The translations under genes and the position numbers were made by a program. Of a stretch of 64,000 nucleotides of DNA, positions 10,211 through 24,000 are shown in pieces. This DNA is from Euptelea pleiosperma (lineage: Eukaryota; Streptophyta; Magnoliopsida; Ranunculales; Eupteleaceae): NCBI GenBank assembly GCA_035048495.1, contig CM068553.1, positions 24,739,190 to 24,803,189 on the forward strand, read 5' to 3'. Within the stretch, counting starts at the first letter, position 1. Each line of letters starts with the position of its first letter. The notes beneath the pieces were generated by a model. That model saw nothing but the letters and a program-made list of their open reading frames with translations. It had not been told where the DNA came from and searched no databases.

Positions 10211-11137
10211 TCATGGTTAACCCTAATTCGTTCCCATATTATTACTCTTAATGATCATTGGTTCATTTTATATTTTTATTTAAATGTTAAATACATGCGT
10301 GCTTATGTCATGTAACCCTAGTACATCTTGTTATCATACCATGATCATCACGTCATTTCATATAAGGGGTGCATAAGAGAACGGGGTTGAAGTATATTAT
10401 ATACGTTTATATTGGTTTTATCAATTAATCAGGGTTCGGTACCCTAGGGTGAAAGGCCCCAGACGTTATTATATCTTGCAGATGGGTCGATGAGACCGCT
10501 CCCAGTGCGGGAAGGAGATGGAGACCCTATGTGGTTATGGGTACTAGTTGCATTGGCATCCCTTACTCATCTGCATTCATCTTCATATTCATGCCATCTT
10601 TATTATACGATTGAGATACATACCTTGATTAAAAAAACTTGTATAGTATGATATCATACCATGCACACTGTTGTATTACTGGGCCTCGGCTCACGGTGCT
10701 ACACCGATACCATTTTCAGATTTTGAGGAGCTGGGTACGTGTGATGATTTTGAGGCGAAAGACTCCGATGCATTCGAGGAGATCGGCTAGGATTTGGGAG
10801 TCGATCCCACACTTTAGAAGACTTGATTTTGATTGTTCTAAAATATTACTTATTTATTTTCACGGTCATGTAAGCCTTTGATTGAGAGCATGTTCTCACA
10901 TCCATCTCTCCATATTTAATTGATTGATTGAATTGTTTGAGTTATGAATTATTTTAATTATTTGCTTTCTACATCTTTTCTTCTTTTACTTAGTGGGTTT
11001 TCGAATGAACCTTAGTAGTCTAATTGACCTAATTGGACCACTAGGGGACATTCATGGATCACCTCTGGGTTCGGGTACAGGTCGATCCACGGATTTTCGG
11101 GTCGTATTTGGGTATCCGGATTCGGGGCGTGACAGAG

Positions 11138-11150
11138 TGGTATCAGAGCT
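11138..11150 (+). other. Primer binding site, initiator-Met tRNA
   Basis: TGGTATCAGAGCT is complementary to the 3' end of plant initiator methionine tRNA and lies 3 bp after the LTR end. Equivalent sites are at 15678, 20198, 24731 and 29271. The last LTR (ending at 33807) is not followed by one. Confidence 0.9.
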
Positions 11151-11980
11151 TAGGCTTCAGACACCTAGGGATTTGTGTGTAATGGGTCTATGCATAATTG
11201 AGTTGTGTATGATAGAATGGCATTAGAGCACAGCCAGTAGATTACCCTAAGGACCCGTGGAATGGAGACCATTTTGGGATCTGATTAATGTGCTCATTAT
11301 TATTATGGAGACCATTAGAGGATCTGGTTAATGTGTCCATTCTTGTTATGGAGACCGTTACCTTTTAGTATATACATTAGAAATACTATAATCTAGAGCA
11401 CTCTGATTGTTTGTAATACTTATAAATAGTGATTGTGTATTATTGTTTGTATGTATATTATTATAATACTTGATTTTATATTATGCTTGACTATGTCGCA
11501 AACCTAACACTGTCATACCTTATCAAGGAGATCGTGGCAGAATGGTATGTTGACAGAATTATACCCTCAGATGATCTTAATTGGACAGTCTGACTATTTT
11601 GACTAGTAGGCCAGTTGACTAGCATGACCAGTTTGAGTGGAAGATAGATTTATTAGTTTTACCAGCTGATTAGGTCGATTAGATTGATCAAGTTTACCAG
11701 TTTGACTAAGGTTGACTATATTGACTAGTTTGACCAGCATAGTTATGTTGACTAGATGTAGATGACTAACTTGACTGGATTGGACTAGATTGGTGTAGAT
11801 GACCAGTTTGGCTAGGTTTACTATATTGATTAAGTTGGCCAATCTAACTGTGTGTAGCTATAAAGTTTGTTAACCAATCTAACTAGGTTTGCCTTAATTG
11901 ATTAGTTAACTAATCAGATTTGACAGACTAGGCTGAGAATTTCTTTGAGGGGGTTCGAATTTCGGGGACGAAATTTTCTT

Positions 11981-11994
11981 GAAGGGGGGTAGAT
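11981..11994 (+). other. Polypurine tract before LTR 2
   Basis: GAAGGGGGGTAGAT directly precedes the next LTR and would prime plus-strand synthesis. Equivalents lie at 16521, 21041 (TAAGGGGGGTAGAT), 25574 and 30114. Confidence 0.85.
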
Positions 11995-14900
11995 TGTAAT
12001 ACCCCGAACTTTCGTTCTAGGGTATTACGGTAAATTCACCTAATATATGAAAACCTGAAACTTTTTCAGACTCTTATTATTGTTTTTATTGTTAAATATC
12101 ATGTATGAGTATGTGTATTTAATTTGGTTTCATTCTGACAACTTTGAAAAACTTGCTATTTTTGAAACTCGCTCTTTAGGGCTAAATTCCTACTAAAAAT
12201 AATGAATCATAACTTGCAGGGGACTTTTTCTTTCCCCAGCTAACATTCTAGAACTTTTATACAAAAATTATTTTGTGGGCCCGAGACACCAAAAATATTC
12301 TTATTTTATCTTTACCAACATACCTGTGAAATTTGGAACCTTTCTTGAGACATAAAAACCCTAACGGGAGATTTCGGGAGATTTTGACAAAAATAGTAGT
12401 TTTATAATTTTTGAACCTTCCTACCATTCTTATATTTTTTAAAATAATATTTAATTATATTTTATTTATTTAATAGGAGTGTGGGACCCGCGAATCACTT
12501 TTCGGGTCATTCCGATGTCATCTTAATATTTTTCTGGGGCTTTAAACTTTTTTGTGATTTTTGTATATTTAGACTATTTTTTATGATTTGTGTGTGTGAC
12601 ATGTGTCAATACCTTATTGTATGGACTTTTAAATTATATAATATAGTTTGATTGAATTAATTTATAATTATTTGTGTTATGATTGTTGGGTAGGGCCGTA
12701 TGGCCGATCTAGAAGTCTTTTGGGCTAAATAATATTCTTAAATGAAGCCTATTGATGTATATGGGCCTTGGGCCCATTTCTAACCCATTAGTAGTGTAAA
12801 ATATAAGTTTTTGAGGGTTGAAAAAGTCATCCCTTTGATAGTTACGATTTTCACTAAAATAGAAACCCTAATCCTTCCCTAAACCAATTTATTAAAAACC
12901 CTAAAGCTTTAGAAGCTTTCACAAACCCAACTCCATTGAAGAATAGAGAAAGCTCCATTAAACCTTCATCTGGGCACCGATCGCACTCGAGCAAGAAGAG
13001 AGAATTGACGGGGACTCCGATTAGAAGAACATACTCCGAGGAGAGGACGATCCGACGACTTTCAAATTTGAAGAAACTTTTGATTTTCATTAAAGTTCAA
13101 GAAACCTTGAGGTAAGTGTGTTTTGATCCATCCTATACTTGTTTTTCTTCAAGATTTTGTTTCTCTTTCATTAGATAATGGTTGATACTCATTATAAATT
13201 AATTTAAACAATATTTACTTTATTCTTATTGGGTTGATATTTATTTTGGGCCACCATGATGGGTTTGGCCATGGTCTATTTTGTGCCTATAACTGATGAT
13301 TATGTTCTTTATCATTTTCGTTATATTTTCATAATTAAAATATTTTTATAATTATTTTTCATTGATACCTCTATAAATCTAGTTTCTAGAACCTTTGAGT
13401 TTATATTTTTCTGATTTGTATTGATTAAGTTATGATTTTTCAAACGTGCTGGACTTTTCTATAAAACCCAGAATTTCAGATTTTACACGGTCTGATTCAC
13501 TTGGGATTTCGATCTATATTTTTAACCTAAATATTTTTTTAATTATTTTTCACAGATACCTCTATCAACGTAGTTTCTAAAACCTTTGAGTTTATATTTT
13601 TCTGATTTGTATTGATTAAGTTATGATTTTTCAAACCTGCTCGACTTTTCTGTAAAACCCAGAATTCCAGATTTTACACGGTCCACTTTACCTGAGATTT
13701 CGATCCATATTTTTAACTTAAATATTTTTATAATTATTTTTCACAGATACCTCTATCAATCTAGTTTTTAGAACCTTTGAGTTTATATTTTTCTGATCTG
13801 TATTGATTAAGTTATGATTTTTCAAACCTGCTCGACTTTTCTGTAAAACCCAGAATTCCAGATTTTACACGGTCCACTTTACCTGAGATTTCGATCCATA
13901 TTTTTAACTTAAATATTTTTATAATTATTTTTCACAGATACCTCTATCAATCTAGTTTTTAGAACCTTTGAGTTTATATTTTTCTGATCTGTATTGATTA
14001 AGTTATGATTTTTCAAACGTGCTAGACTTTTCTGTAAAACTCAGAATTTCAGATTTTACATGGTCTACTTTACCTGAGATTTCGATCTATATTTTTAACC
14101 TAAATATTTTTCTAAATATTTTTCACAGATACCTCTATCAATCTAGTTTCTAGAACCTTTGAGTTTATATTTTTCTGATTTGTATTGATTAAGTTATGAT
14201 TTTTTTTAATGCAGTACATTTTTTTGTAAAAAACCTATTAATTGTTCGTGGTTCGGTCATGATTATTAACTATTAAGGTTTTAACCTTGTTGTTTAACTA
14301 AACCCTAGATGGTTTGACCTATACTTGTATGCATGGGGATCCCACCCATGTGTCTTGGATCTCTCATAGGGTTCGGCCAAGTGTCTTGGATCCCTCTTTA
14401 GGGTTCGACCTTGTGTCATGGATCCCTCATAGAGTTCGGCCATGGCGTGTTGGATTCTCTTGCGATTTTCACTTATATTATTCATCGATGTTGATTGTGA
14501 TATTTGGTCATGTCTTATTGACTATTATATCTAGATGGTTCGACCTATACTTGTATGCATGGGGATCCCACCCATGTGTCTTGGATCCCTCATAGGGTTC
14601 GGCCAAGTGTCTTGGATCCCTCTTTAGGGTTCGACCTTGTGTCATGGATCCCTCATAGGGTTCGGCAATGGTGTGTTGGATTGCCTTGTGATTTCCACTT
14701 ATATTATTCATCCGTGTTGATCGTGACCTTCGATGATTGTTACATGTTATTCATGGTTAACCCTAATTCGTTCCCATATTATTACTCTTAATGATCATTG
14801 GTTCATTTTATATTTTTATTTAAATGTTAAATACATGCGTGCTTATGTCATGTAACCCTAGTACATCTTGTTATCATACCATGATCATCACGTCATTTCA

Positions 14901-15674
14901 TATAAGGGGTGCATAAGAGAACGGGGTTGAAGTATATTATATACGTTTATATTGGTTTTATCAATTAATCAGGGTTCGGTACCCTAGGGTGAAAGGCCCC
15001 AGACGTTATTATATCTTGCAGATGGGTCGATGAGACCGCTCCCAGTGCGGGAAGGAGATGGAGACCCTATGTGGTTATGGGTACTAGTTGCATTGGCATC
15101 CCTTACTCATCTGCATTCATCTTCATATTCATGCCATCTTTATTATACGATTGAGATACATACCTTGATTAAAAAAACTTGTATAGTATGATATCATACC
15201 ATGCACACTGTTGTATTACTGGGCCTCGGCTCACGGTGCTACACCGATACCATTTTCAGATTTTGAGGAGCTGGGTACGTGTGATGATTTTGAGGCGAAA
15301 GACTCCGATGCATTCGAGGAGATCGGCTAGGATTTGGGAGTCGATCCCACACTTTAGAAGACTTGATTTTGATTGTTCTAAAATATTACTTATTTATTTT
15401 CACGGTCATGTAAGCCTTTGATTGAGAGCATGTTCTCACATCCATCTCTCCATATTTAATTGATTGATTGAATTGTTTGAGTTATGAATTATTTTAATTA
15501 TTTGCTTTCTACATCTTTTCTTCTTTTACTTAGTGGGTTTTCGAATGAACCTTAGTAGTCTAATTGACCTAATTGGACCACTAGGGGACATTCATGGATC
15601 ACCTCTGGGTTCGGGTACAGGTCGATCCACGGATTTTCGGGTCGTATTTGGGTATCCGGATTCGGGGCGTGACA
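11995..15674 (+). repeat. Array LTR 2 (3,680 bp)
   Basis: This copy has the common sequence shared with LTR5 and LTR6; I see no difference from them by eye. It serves at once as the 3' LTR of unit 1 and the 5' LTR of unit 2, with no target duplication on either side. Confidence 0.95.
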
Positions 15675-16534
15675 GAGTGGTATCAGAGCTTAGGCTTCAG
15701 ACACCTAGGGATTTGTGTGTAATGGGTCTATGCATAATTGAGTTGTGTATGATAGAATGGCATTAGAGCACAGCCAGTAGATTACCCTAAGGACCCGTGG
15801 AATGGAGACCATTTTGGGATCTGATTAATGTGCTCATTATTATTATGGAGACCATTAGAGGATCTGGTTAATGTGTCCATTCTTGTTATGGAGACCGTTA
15901 CCTTTTAGTATATACATTAGAAATACTATAATCTAGAGCACTCTGATTGTTTGTAATACTTATAAATAGTGATTGTGTATTATTGTTTGTATGTATATTA
16001 TTATAATACTTGATTTTATATTATGCTTGACTATGTCGCAAACCTAACACTGTCATACCTTATCAAGGAGATCGTGGCAGAATGGTATGTTGACAGAATT
16101 ATACCCTCAGATGATCTTAATTGGACAGTCTGACTATTTTGACTAGTAGGCCAGTTGACTAGCATGACCAGTTTGAGTGGAAGATAGATTTATTAGTTTT
16201 ACCAGCTGATTAGGTCGATTAGATTGATCAAGTTTACCAGTTTGACTAAGGTTGACTATATTGACTAGTTTGACCAGCATAGTTATGTTGACTAGATGTA
16301 GATGACTAACTTGACTGGATTGGACTAGATTGGTGTAGATGACCAGTTTGGCTAGGTTTACTATATTGATTAAGTTGGCCAATCTAACTGTGTGTAGCTA
16401 TAAAGTTTGTTAACCAATCTAACTAGGTTTGCCTTAATTGATTAGTTAACTAATCAGATTTGACAGACTAGGCTGAGAATTTCTTTGAGGGGGTTCGAAT
16501 TTCGGGGACGAAATTTTCTTGAAGGGGGGTAGAT
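15675..16534 (+). mobile_element. Array internal region 2 (860 bp)
   Basis: It appears identical to internal region 1, with its primer site at 15678 and purine tract at 16521-16534. It has no coding capacity. Confidence 0.9.
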
Positions 16535-19500
16535 TGTAATACCCCGAACTTTCGTTCTAGGGTATTACGGTAAATTCACCTAATATATGAAAACCTGAAA
16601 CTTTTTCAGACTCTTATTATTGTTTTTATTGTTAAATATCATGTATGAGTATGTGTATTTAATTTGGTTTCATTCTGACAACTTTGAAAAACTTGCTATT
16701 TTTGAAACTCGCTCTTTAGGGCTAAATTCCTACTAAAAATAATGAATCATAACTTGCAGGGGACTTTTTCTTTCCCCAGCTAACATTCTAGAACTTTTAT
16801 ACAAAAATTATTTTGTGGGCCCGAGACACCAAAAATATTCTTATTTTATCTTTACCAACATACCTGTGAAATTTGGAACCTTTCTTGAGACATAAAAACC
16901 CTAACGGGAGATTTCGGGAGATTTTGACAAAAATAGTAGTTTTATAATTTTTGAACCTTCCTACCATTCTTATATTTTTTAAAATAATATTTAATTATAT
17001 TTTATTTATTTAATAGGAGTGTGGGACCCGCGAATCACTTTTCGGGTCATTCCGATGTCATCTTAATATTTTTCTGGGGCTTTAAACTTTTTTGTGATTT
17101 TTGTATATTTAGACTATTTTTTATGATTTGTGTGTGTGACATGTGTCAATACCTTATTGTATGGACTTTTAAATTATATAATATAGTTTGATTGAATTAA
17201 TTTATAATTATTTGTGTTATGATTGTTGGGTAGGGCCGTATGGCCGATCTAGAAGTCTTTTGGGCTAAATAATATTCTTAAATGAAGCCTATTGATGTAT
17301 ATGGGCCTTGGGCCCATTTCTAACCCATTAGTAGTGTAAAATATAAGTTTTTGAGGGTTGAAAAAGTCATCCCTTTGATAGTTACGATTTTCACTAAAAT
17401 AGAAACCCTAATCCTTCCCTAAACCAATTTATTAAAAACCCTAAAGCTTTAGAAGCTTTCACAAACCCAACTCCATTGAAGAATAGAGAAAGCTCCATTA
17501 AACCTTCATCTGGGCACCGATCGCACTCGAGCAAGAAGAGAGAATTGACGGGGACTCCGATTAGAAGAACATACTCCGAGGAGAGGACGATCCGACGACT
17601 TTCAAATTTGAAGAAACTTTTGATTTTCATTAAAGTTCAAGAAACCTTGAGGTAAGTGTGTTTGATCCATCCTATACTTGTTTCTCTTTCATTAGATAAT
17701 GGTTGATACTCATTATAAATTAATTTAAACAATATTTACTTTATTCTTATTGGGTTGATATTTATTTTGGGCCACCATGATGGGTTTGGCCATGGTCTAT
17801 TTTGTGCCTATAACTGATGATTATGTTCTTTATCATTTTCGTTATATTTTCATAATTAAAATATTTTTATAATTATTTTTCATTGATACCTCTATAAATC
17901 TAGTTTCTAGAACCTTTGAGTTTATATTTTTCTGATTTGTATTGATTAAGTTATGATTTTTCAAACGTGCTGGACTTTTCTATAAAACCCAGAATTTCAG
18001 ATTTTACACGGTCTGATTCACTTGGGATTTCGATCTATATTTTTAACCTAAATATTTTTTTAATTATTTTTCACAGATACCTCTATCAACGTAGTTTCTA
18101 AAACCTTTGAGTTTATATTTTTCTGATTTGTATTGATTAAGTTATGATTTTTCAAACCTGCTCGACTTTTCTGTAAAACCCAGAATTCCAGATTTTACAC
18201 GGTCCACTTTACCTGAGATTTCGATCCATATTTTTAACTTAAATATTTTTATAATTATTTTTCACAGATACCTCTATCAATCTAGTTTTTAGAACCTTTG
18301 AGTTTATATTTTTCTGATCTGTATTGATTAAGTTATGATTTTTCAAACCTGCTCGACTTTTCTGTAAAACCCAGAATTCCAGATTTTACACGGTCCACTT
18401 TACCTGAGATTTCGATCCATATTTTTAACTTAAATATTTTTATAATTATTTTTCACAGATACCTCTATCAATCTAGTTTTTAGAACCTTTGAGTTTATAT
18501 TTTTCTGATCTGTATTGATTAAGTTATGATTTTTCAAACGTGCTAGACTTTTCTGTAAAACTCAGAATTTCAGATTTTACATGGTCTACTTTACCTGAGA
18601 TTTCGATCTATATTTTTAACCTAAATATTTTTCTAAATATTTTTCACAGATACCTCTATCAATCTAGTTTCTAGAACCTTTGAGTTTATATTTTTCTGAT
18701 TTGTATTGATTAAGTTATGATTTTTTTTAATGCAGTACATTTTTTTGTAAAAAACCTATTAATTGTTCGTGGTTCGGTCATGATTATTAACTATTAAGGT
18801 TTTAACCTTGTTGTTTGACTAAACCCTAGATGGTTTGACCTATACCTGTATGCATGGGGATCCCACCCATGTGTCTTGGATCTCTCATAGGGTTCGGCCA
18901 AGTGTCTTGGATCCCTCTTTAGGGTTCGACCTTGTGTCATGGATCCCTCATAGAGTTCGGCCATGGCGTGTTGGATTCTCTTGCGATTTTCACTTATATT
19001 ATTCATCGATGTTGATTGTGATATTTGGTCATGTCTTATTGACTATTATACCTAGATGGTTCGACCTATACTTGTATGCATGGGGATCCCACCCATGTGT
19101 CTTGGATCCCTCATAGGGTTCGGCCAAGTGTCTTGGATCCCTCTTTAGGGTTCGACCTTGTGTCATGGATCCCTCATAGGGTTCGGCAATGGTGTGTTGG
19201 ATTGCCTTGTGATTTCCACTTATATTATTCATCCGTGTTGATCGTGACCTTCGATGATTGTTACATGTTATTCATGGTTAACCCTAATTCGTTCCCATAT
19301 TATTACTCTTAATGATCATTGGTTCATTTTATATTTTTATTTAAATGTTAAATACATGCGTGCTTATGTCATGTAACCCTAGTACATCTTGTTGTCATAC
19401 CATGATCATCACGTCATTTCATATAAGGGGTGCATAAGGGAACGGGGTTGAAGTATATTATATACGTTTATATTGGTTTTATCAATTAATCAGGGTTCGG

Positions 19501-20194
19501 TACCCTAGGGTGAAAGGCCCCAGACGTTATTATATCCTGCAGATGGGTCGATGAGACCGCTCCCAGTGCGGGAAGGAGATGGAGACCCTATGTGGTTATG
19601 GGTACTAGTTGCATTGGCATCCCTTACTCATCTGCATTCATCTTCATATTCATGCCATCCTTATTATACGATTGAGATGCATACCTTGATTAAAAAAACT
19701 TGTATAGTATGATATCATACCATGCACACTGTTGTATTACTGGGCCTCGGCTCACGGTGCTACACCGATACCATTTTCAGATTTTGAGGAGCTGGGTACG
19801 TGTGATGATTTTGAGGCGAAAGACTCTGACGCATTCGAGGAGATCGGCTAGGATTTGGGAGTCGATCCCACACTTTAGAAGACTTGATTTTGATTGTTCT
19901 AAAATATTACTTATTTATTTTCACGGTCATGTAAGCCTTTGATTGAGAGCATGTTCTCACATCCATCTCTCCATATTTAATTGATTGATTGAATTGTTTG
20001 AGTTATGAATTATTTTGATTATTTGTTTCCTACATCTTTTCTTTTTTACTTAGTGGGTTTTCGAATGAACCTTAGTAGTCTAATTGACCTAATTGGACCA
20101 CTAGGGGACATTCATGGATCACCTCTGGGTTCGGGTACGGGTCGATCCACGGATTTTCGGGTCGTATCTGGGTATCCGGATTCGGGGCGTGACA
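16535..20194 (+). repeat. Array LTR 3 (3,660 bp), diverged in its 3' part
   Basis: The first 1.1 kb matches LTR2. Near 17661-17690 about 20 bp are missing, just after the GTAAGT donor-like motif. From about 18816 onward single-base changes accumulate, for example at 18846, 19051, 19394, 19438, 19536 and 19679, and two in ACTCTGACG near 19827. Confidence 0.95.
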
Positions 20195-21054
20195 GAGTGG
20201 TATCAGAGCTTAGGCTTCAGACACCTAGGGATTTGTGTGTAATGGGTCTATGCATAATTGAGTTGTGTATGATAGAATGTCATTAGAGCATAGCCAGTAG
20301 ATTACCCTAAGGACCCGTGGAATGGAGACCATTTTGGGATCTGATTAATGTGCTCATTATTATTATGGAGACCATTAGAGGATCTGGTTAATGTGTCCAT
20401 TCTTGTTATGGAGACCGTTACCTTTTAGTATATACATTAGAAATACTATAATCTAGAGCACTCTGATTGTTTGTAATACTTATAAATAGTGATTGTGTAT
20501 TATTGTTTGTATGTATATTATTATAATACTTGATTTTATATTATGCTTGACTATGTCGCAAACCTAACACTGTCATACCTTATCAAGGAGATCGTGGCAG
20601 AATGGTATGTTGATGGAATTATACCCTCAGATGATCTTAATTGGACAGTCTGACTATTTTGACTAGTAGGCCAGTTGACTAGCATGACTAGTTTGAGTGG
20701 AAGATAGATTTATTAGTTTTACCAGCTGATTAGGTCGATTAGATTGATCAAGTTTACCAGTTTAACTAAGGTTGACTATATTGACTAGTTTGACCAGCAT
20801 AGTTATGTTGACTAGACGTAGATGACTAATTTGCCTGGATTAGACTAGATTGGTGTAGATGACCAGTTTGGCTAGGTTTACTATATTGATTAAGTTGGCC
20901 AATCTGACTGTGTGTAGCTATAAAGTTTGTCAACCAATCTAACTAGGCTTTGCTTAAATGATTAGTTAACTAATCAGATTTGACAGACTAGGCTGAGAAT
21001 TTCTTTGAGGGGGTTCGAATTTCGGGGACGAAATTTTCTTTAAGGGGGGTAGAT
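20195..21054 (+). mobile_element. Array internal region 3 (860 bp), diverged
   Basis: It has the same length as the other internal regions but many substitutions, for example GATGGAATT near 20613 where the others have GACAGAATT, and several in the TTGACTAG tract. The purine tract begins TAAGG instead of GAAGG. Primer site at 20198. Confidence 0.9.
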
Positions 21055-24000
21055 TGTAATACCCCGAACTTTCGTTCTAGGGTATTACGGTAAATTCACC
21101 TAATAATAGAAAACCTGAAACTTTTTCAGACTCTTATTATTGTTTTTATTGTTAAATATCATGTATGAGTATGTGTATTTAATTTGGTTTCATTCTGACA
21201 ACTTTGAAAAACTTGCTATTTTTGAAACTCGCTCTTTAGGGCTAAATTCCTACTAAAAATAATGAATCATAACTTGCAGGGGACTTTTTCTTTCCCCAGC
21301 TAACATTCTAGAACTTTTATACAAAAATTATTTTGTGGGCCCGAGACACCAAAAATATTCTTATTTTATCTTTACCAACATACCTGTGAAATTTGGAACC
21401 TTTCTTGAGACATAAAAACCCTAACGGGAGATTTCGGGAGATTTTGACAAAAATAGTAGTTTTATAATTTTTGAACCTTCCTACCATTCTTATATTTTTT
21501 AAAATAATATTTAATTATATTTTATTTATTTAATAGGAGTGTGGGACCCGCGAATCACTTTTCGGGTCATTCCGATGTCATCTTAATATTTTTCTGGGGC
21601 TTTAAACTTTTTTGTGATTTTTGTATATTTAGACTATTTTTATGATTTGTGTGTGTGACATGTGTCAATACCTTATTGTATGGACTTTTAAATTATATAA
21701 TATAGTTTGATTGAATTAATTTATAATTATTTGTGTTATGATTGTTGGGTGGGGCCGTATGGCCGATCTAGAAGTCTTTTGGGCTTAATAATATTCTTAA
21801 ATGAAGCCTATTGATGTATATGGGCCTTGGGCCCATTTCTAACCCATTAGTAGTGTAAAATATAAGTTTTTGAGGGTTGAAAAAGTCATCCCTTTGATAG
21901 TTACGATTTTCACTAAAATAGAAACCCTAATCCTTCCCTAAACCTATTTATGAAAAACCCTAAAGCTTTAGAAGCTTTCACAAATCCAACACCATTGAAG
22001 AATAGAGAAAGCTCAATTAAACCTTCATCCGGGCACCGATCGCACTCGAGCAAGAAGGGAGAATTGACGGGGACTCCGATTAGAAGAACATACTCCGAGG
22101 AGAGGACGATCCGACGACTTTCAAATTTGAAGAAACTTTTGATTTTCATTAAAGTTCAAGAAACCTTGAGGTAAGTGTGTTTGATCCATCCTATACTTGT
22201 TTTTCTTCAAGATTTGTTTTTCTTTCATTAGATAATGGTTGATACTCATTATAAATTAATTTTAATAATATTTACTATATTCTTATTGGGTTGATCTTTG
22301 TTTTGGGCCACCATGATGGGTTTGGCCATGGTCTATTTTATACCTATAACGGATGATTATGTTCTTATCATTTTGTTGTACTTTTATGATTTAAATATTT
22401 TTATATTATTTTTTTCTAAATACCTCTTTGAATCTATTTTCCAAAATCGTTTAGTTTGTATTTTTCTGATTTTTATTGATTAAGTTATGAATTTTCCAAG
22501 TTGTATGACTTTACCAAAAAACCCAGACTTTCAGATTTTACACGGTCCGATTCACTTGGGATTTCGATCTATATTTTTAACCTAAATATTTTTCTAATTA
22601 TTTTTCATGGATACCTATATCAATCTAATTTCTAGAACCTTTGAGTTTATATTTTTCTGATTTGTATTGATTAAGTTATGATTTTTCAAACGTGCTGGAC
22701 TTTTCTGTAAAACCCAGAATTCCAGATTTTACACGGTCCAATTTACCTGAGATTTCGATCCATATTTTTAACTTAAATATTTTTATAATTATTTTTCACA
22801 GATACCTCTATCAATCTAGTTTTTAGAACCTTTGAGTTTATATTTTTCTGATCTGTATTGATTAAGTTATGATTTTTCAAACCTGCTCGACTTTTCTGTA
22901 AAACCCAGAATTCCAGATTTTACACGGTCCACTTTACCTGAGATTTCGATCCATATTTTTAACTTAAATATTTTTATAATTATTTTTCACAGATACCTCT
23001 ATCAATCTAGTTTTTAGAACCTTTGAGTTTATATTTTTCTGATCTGTATTGATTAAGTTATGATTTTTCAAACGTGCTAGACTTTTCTGTAAAACTCAGA
23101 ATTTCAGATTTTACATGGTCTACTTTACCTGAGATTTCGATCTATATTTTTAACCTAAATATTTTTCTAAATATTTTTCACAGATACCTCTATCAATCTA
23201 GTTTCTAGAACCTTTGAGTTTATATTTTTCTGATTTGTATTGATTTAGTTATGATTTTTTTAATGCAGTACATTTTTTTGTAAAAAACCTATTAATTGTT
23301 CGTGGTTCGGTCATGATTATTAACTATTAAGGTTTTAACCTTGTTGTTTAACTAAACCCTAGATGGTTTGACCTATACCTGTATGCATGGGGATCCCACC
23401 CATGTGTCTTGGATCTCTCATAGGGTTCGGCCAAGTGTCTTGGATCCCTCTTTAGGGTTCGACCTTGTGTCATGGATCCCTCATAGAGTTCGGCCATGGC
23501 GTGTTGGATTCTCTTGCGATTTTCACTTATATTATTCATCGATGTTGATTGTGATATTTGGTCATGTCTTATTGACTATTATATCTAGATGGTTCGACCT
23601 ATACTTGTATGCATGGGGATCCCACCCATGTGTCTTGGATCCCTCATAGGGTTCGGCCAAGTGTCTTGGATCCCTCTTTAGGGTTCGACCTTGTGTCATG
23701 GATCCCTCATAGGGTTCGGCAATGGTGTGTTGGATTGCCTTGTGATTTCCACTTATATTATTCATCCGTGTTGATCGTGACCTTCGATGATTGTTACATG
23801 TTATTCATGGTTAACCCTAATTCGTTCCCATATTATTACTCTTAATGATCATTGGTTCATTTTATATTTTTATTTAAATGTTAAATACATGCGTGCTTAT
23901 GTCATGTAACCCTAGTACATCTTGTTATCATACCATGATCATCACGTCATTTCATATAAGGGGTGCATAAGAGAACGGGGTTGAAGTATATTATATACGT

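Larger units (their letters stand above)
7455..11134 (+). repeat. Array LTR 1 (3,680 bp)
   Basis: This is the left outer LTR. By eye it differs from LTR2 at only two positions, C at 7761 (T in the others) and G at 7985 (A in the others). It carries the promoter-like block near 8220-8365, the 191-bp repeats and a 226-bp duplication. Confidence 0.95.
11135..11994 (+). mobile_element. Array internal region 1 (860 bp, non-coding)
   Basis: It starts with GAG and the primer site at 11138 and ends with the purine tract at 11981-11994. In between are a leader-like part with three near-repeats of TATGGAGACC and ATGTCGCAAACC at 11494. A tract rich in TTGACTAG/TTGACCAG words covers about 11590-11900. 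The ORF of 79 codons on the minus strand (11603-11842) is a by-product of this low-complexity tract. Confidence 0.9.

Noticed and set aside
11138..11151. Possible tRNA gene remnant (TGGTATCAGAGCTT)
   Set aside because: The word is only the complement of a tRNA 3' end and sits exactly after an LTR, so it is a primer site. No cloverleaf follows.
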